Shown in pieces: positions 61,338-64,000 of a DNA stretch of 64,000 bases. The notes beneath the pieces are model-generated. The model searched no databases. It had not been told where the DNA came from and saw nothing but the letters and a program-made list of their open reading frames with translations. Made by a program: the position numbers and the translations under genes. How positions within the stretch are numbered: the first letter of the stretch is position 1; each line of letters opens with the position of its first letter. The stretch is from positions 62,001-126,000 of the forward strand of contig NC_089178.1 of the NCBI RefSeq assembly GCF_947507565.1. Reading direction: 5' to 3'. This DNA comes from Oscarella lobularis (Eukaryota > Porifera > Homoscleromorpha > Homosclerophorida > Oscarellidae).

Positions 61338-61589
61338 CGTGTTCGATCAACAACCGATTCGGGAGTGAGCGAATGAAGTCGTGTTGATCGTAGATAAGCT
61401 CCACCCAACGTGTGCTCCTGACCCTTGTCCCTTCCTAATTGGTCAAGTTGAGACGAGAAATTATAATTAGCAAATTGGGCGTGGACTTGAAGACACTGCA
61501 TTTAGGTTTGATGATTTTCGCGGTTTGTGCAGATGTTGGCTGCAAATGTTCGGTTTCTGCTTCGATAAGCCGCGTTTTCAACTGACGTC
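61338..61589. promoter_or_regulatory. Gene A upstream region
   Basis: It probably contains the gene A promoter. No coding sequence is seen in the first 250 bp. Confidence 0.35.
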
Positions 61590-61892
61590 ATGTCAACTCA
61601 TTTGCAACGACGTCACGTGCCGTATTCGATAACCACGCGAGAATGGCCTCCCAAAGAGAAAAGACCGACGTATTCGGTTTGCAGAAGACATATACGTGTT
61701 GCTTTGACTCCGAATCCGAGTCGTAACACGACGTTCGACATCGCTCACGGTCGAAATGGTTTAGACGTGCCGACGAAGGGCGTTGCTCCTCATCCCCCTC
61801 GTTCCCAGCGTCATCCCACTCAAGAACACCTCAGAGATCGGTCCAAGGTCAAAGGAAAGGAAAGGGGAAAGGATACGCCAGCGATTGACTGA
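61590..61892 (+). CDS. Small basic protein, unrecognised (possibly ciliary)
   Basis: A real ATG (61590) opens 100 codons in one exon: MSTHLQRRHVPYSITTREW, then KRPTYSVCRRHIRV, NPSRNTTFDIAHGRNGLDVP and PHPPRSQRHPTQEHLRDRSK. It is rich in Arg, Pro and Thr with scattered Tyr and Trp, has no signal peptide and no membrane segment. That composition recalls ciliary microtubule inner proteins, but I cannot match a family. It could be a chance ORF between genes A and B. Confidence 0.4.
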   Translation: MSTHLQRRHVPYSITTREWPPKEKRPTYSVCRRHIRVALTPNPSRNTTFDIAHGRNGLDVPTKGVAPHPPRSQRHPTQEHLRDRSKVKGKERGKDTPAID

Positions 61893-62066
61893 TTGTGTCT
61901 TTTTTGGACCAAATGTTCTAATCATGTGACTTTAGCGTGCTTCTCGGCACACATGCAAACAGCGCCCTACAAACAGCGCGGGGAAAACAGCACAAATACA
62001 TGTAGACGACAATCAGCGTCAGACGGCTAACCCACGGATACCAGTATCCGTGGCTCCGCTAAACAG
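61893..62066. other. Gene B 3' flank
   Basis: A short imperfect palindrome, CCCACGGATACCAGTATCCGTGG, spans 62031-62053 (CCACGGATAC with GTATCCGTGG). It sits just past the gene B stop codon and could be a terminal or processing hairpin, or chance. Confidence 0.4.
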
Positions 62067-64000
62067 TTAGTCGTGACAAAACACAGGTATGCCTTTCATC
62101 TCTTCCAGTTGTTTTCGGATAGCCATCACCGTAGAATACGACTTCAGAACAGTCTGGTCTCCAATATCTTCCCCGCCGTCATATCCAAAATGCTAAACAA
62201 GAAAAATCATTACCAGAAGAAGCGGTAGCAAAATACGTAATAAATAAAACTTACGTTACAGACTCGAACGACGAGATCGCGCACTTTTTCAGCTCCTTCC
62301 TTCTCGGCGTAGCCATCGTACATTTCGTACAACGAATCGCAAAGTTTGTCGATGAAAGCTTTGAACGGTTTTTGGAAAGAGGCAACAGTCGCGTTGTCTA
62401 TCTCGTTCAAAACATTTCGCAATCCCCTCGAATTCTGATCGACGAGAATGTCGCGACTATTCTGCTGGAACTTGTCAACATCTAGATAAGAGAACATTTA
62501 ATGAGGACAGTCCTACATCAAAGGTACGTGTATCTTCGCACTGTCGCACAATTGCCGAGCCCGTTTCAAGTCATTGTCCATATCTGCAAAAACACATTTA
62601 TGACGCAAAACAGAAATTGTTGCATGTGAGCCCTACTTTTGATCTTTACTTGAACGACTCGCTCGACTTCAGCCGACGACACTCGGTTCACCTCTCGAGC
62701 CTTTCGCTGTTGAGACGAATCAATTTCTCCCAATAGTTCGTCGGATTCCTCCTCTTTCTTCTTCAAATCGACTTCTCGATCTCTCATGTCTTGCTCTATT
62801 TCCTTTCCTTGCCTCTCGGCGTCGTCGATAAACGAGCAGTTTCCCATCTTAGACGTTTGAGACGAATACGGCCTAACTTCCTGAGAAAGACCTTCGTGCA
62901 CCGACTCCAAGGCGGAAACGACGTTGCTGAGGAAATCAAATCGTTGCTTGAAGAAAACACATCGATCTGCATCGGTCTCTACATAGCACACGAATATGTG
63001 ATTAGATTAATTAGAATGCCATCCTCCCTGTGTACCTGGAGTAGAATCAATAAACGATATTTTGTCGGAATCAAACTTTTGCTCTCCCACTTCGATGTGA
63101 GGTCTCGCTTTTTCTTCCTGCTTGATGAGATTCTCGAGTCCTTCTCTCGCTTCGCGTTCCTCATCGCTTTCGTCGTCGTCGTCGTCGTCATCGCCGTCAT
63201 CGCCGTCCAGATCGAATGGAATAGATACAGTTGGCGGCGCGACCGTCAACGACAATTCAAATTCGGATTCGTCAAAGACATCTTTTTTGACGCGTCTGAC
63301 ATTCGGTGCGTACGAACCCGGCAAGTAAGGATCGACGAGCCGTTCAACGTAGCCTGGAAAAGCGGCCTTCAAACTCGCCTCGACGTCGCGACGACGACGA
63401 CCCGTAATGCCCTTCCATATTCTATCGGCGAGATCTTTTGCCATGTTAAGAGGCGATCCGAGTCGAAGACTAAACGAAATTTTCTTATAGGAACCCCTTA
63501 GGAACGACACTTCGATGCCGCCTCCAAAACTTCCGCCCTTCACCGAGTGAATAGCGACGTCGAAATAGATCTTTCGAATGCGAATCAAACCCGTCAGAGC
63601 GTTTCGGGCAATCCAGTTCGCCGCGGCGAAGCCGATTCTCACTGCCTTTTTGACAACCTCGAGCGCGGCTTTGGCCGCGTAGAAGGGTGTCCTGGCGACG
63701 GCGACGGCCTTTTTTGCAATCTCCAGAGCAACGTTGGCGGCGGCACGAAGGCCCTTGCAAGCGAGATTGCCGGCGACGCAAAGTGGTTGGGGGATTCTTG
63801 AGCAGCAGCCATTCCAACCGGGGCATCCGATGCAGCCTCCCCACACTCTCTTGCAACAACCGTTCCACTTCGGACAACCGATGCACGCTGTAGAAACAAA
63901 ACAAAGAGAAAAAACGAATCAAATCGACGATATGTGGAACTCGAGGGAATGCTCACTTGAGGGGCACCGGCGAATTCTGCATAGACTATCCACATTCCTC
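62067..64000 (-). CDS. Large secreted modular protein, gene B (3' part; continues past window)
   Basis: Reading on the minus strand, the end of a large exon (64000-63957, NVDSLCRIRRCPS) matches the end of gene A exon 1 (GKVNRLCSESRCGS). The next exon (63889 down to about 63040) has a doubled Cys motif (CIGCPKWNGCC, CIGCPGWNGCC), an Ala-rich stretch (KAVAVARTPFYAAKAALE), GGSFGGGIEVSFLRGSYKK, a furin-type GRRRRDVE, FPGYVERLVDPYLPGSY and a poly-Asp tract. The exons at about 62990-62640 (ETDADRC, VRPYSSQTSKMGNC), 62580-62540 (DNDLKRARQLCD), 62480-62260 (LNEIDNATVASFQKPF) and 62190-62067 (HFGYDGGEDIGDQ, FCHD and TAA) parallel gene A exon for exon. It is the upstream paralog in the tandem pair. Its 5' two-thirds lie beyond the window. 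Confidence 0.75.
63172..63210 (-). repeat. GAC repeat encoding poly-Asp in gene B
   Basis: The triplets encode DGDDGDDDDDDDESDEE at the same relative position as in gene A, with a different copy number. Confidence 0.8.

Overview
The window is nuclear DNA from an animal with a compact genome. Genes are packed on both strands, are split by many short GT-AG introns (often 50-100 bp), and include metazoan families: a class IA PI3K catalytic subunit, an LRIG-like LRR/Ig receptor, APPL, sortilin, a KLF factor, a BAHCC1/TNRC18-like BAH protein and a GDP-fucose transporter. Short introns and tight gene packing would fit an early-branching animal such as a sponge, but the sequence alone does not fix the phylum. 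No rRNA, tRNA or CRISPR array was recognised. Exon limits come from reading-frame continuity, homology remembered from family knowledge, and splice consensus. None was checked against transcripts.

Layout. 1-618: 3' part of a PIERCE1-like ciliary microtubule inner protein. 956-2551: PIM-like kinase. 2708-3421 (minus): C1orf74-like DUF4504 protein. 3518-4021: SPMIP1-like ciliary protein, followed closely by ceramide kinase (4128-6230). 6402-11695: PI3K p110, with an unresolved 5' end and a 1-nt frame break. 11784-13064: SLC35C1 GDP-fucose transporter. 13132-17124: an accessory block flanked by a direct repeat of the SLC35C1 3' end. It holds an orphan MITD1 first exon, an ORF interrupted by a 1.9-kb transposon with heptamer-array ends, and a small two-exon ORF. 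17292-19070: SSUH2. 19181-21977 (minus): NCKIPSD with two SH3 domains, divergent from sortilin (22096-25801). 25950-28400: poorly coding DNA with hairpin repeats and a decayed PAN2 fragment. 28773-33356 (minus): LRIG-like receptor. 33812-35960: GPKOW. 36100-36682 (minus): uncertain small secreted protein. 37308-38489: KLF. 39861-44015 (minus): APPL, carrying a MITE in an intron and divergent from a zinc-knuckle TatD nuclease (44062-45120). 45297-53113 (minus): BAHCC1/TNRC18-like chromatin protein. 53617-56086 (minus): EDEM1.

56223-61337 and 62067-64000 (both minus) are the most unusual part: two tandem paralogs of a large secreted protein that I do not recognise. Gene A is complete (about 1,600 residues). 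It has a signal peptide, an internally duplicated ~155-residue module, furin-like RGRR and RRRR sites, a Cys-rich segment, an alanine-rich helical segment, a poly-Asp tract and a coiled-coil tail. Gene B shows the same 3' exon order and runs off the right edge.

Functionally the window is mostly a mix of unrelated housekeeping and signalling genes. Themes that recur are lipid and endosomal signalling (PI3K, CERK, APPL, sortilin), ER/Golgi glycoprotein handling (EDEM1, SLC35C1) and ciliary doublet inner proteins (PIERCE1-like, SPMIP1-like). I do not infer a functional cluster from this.
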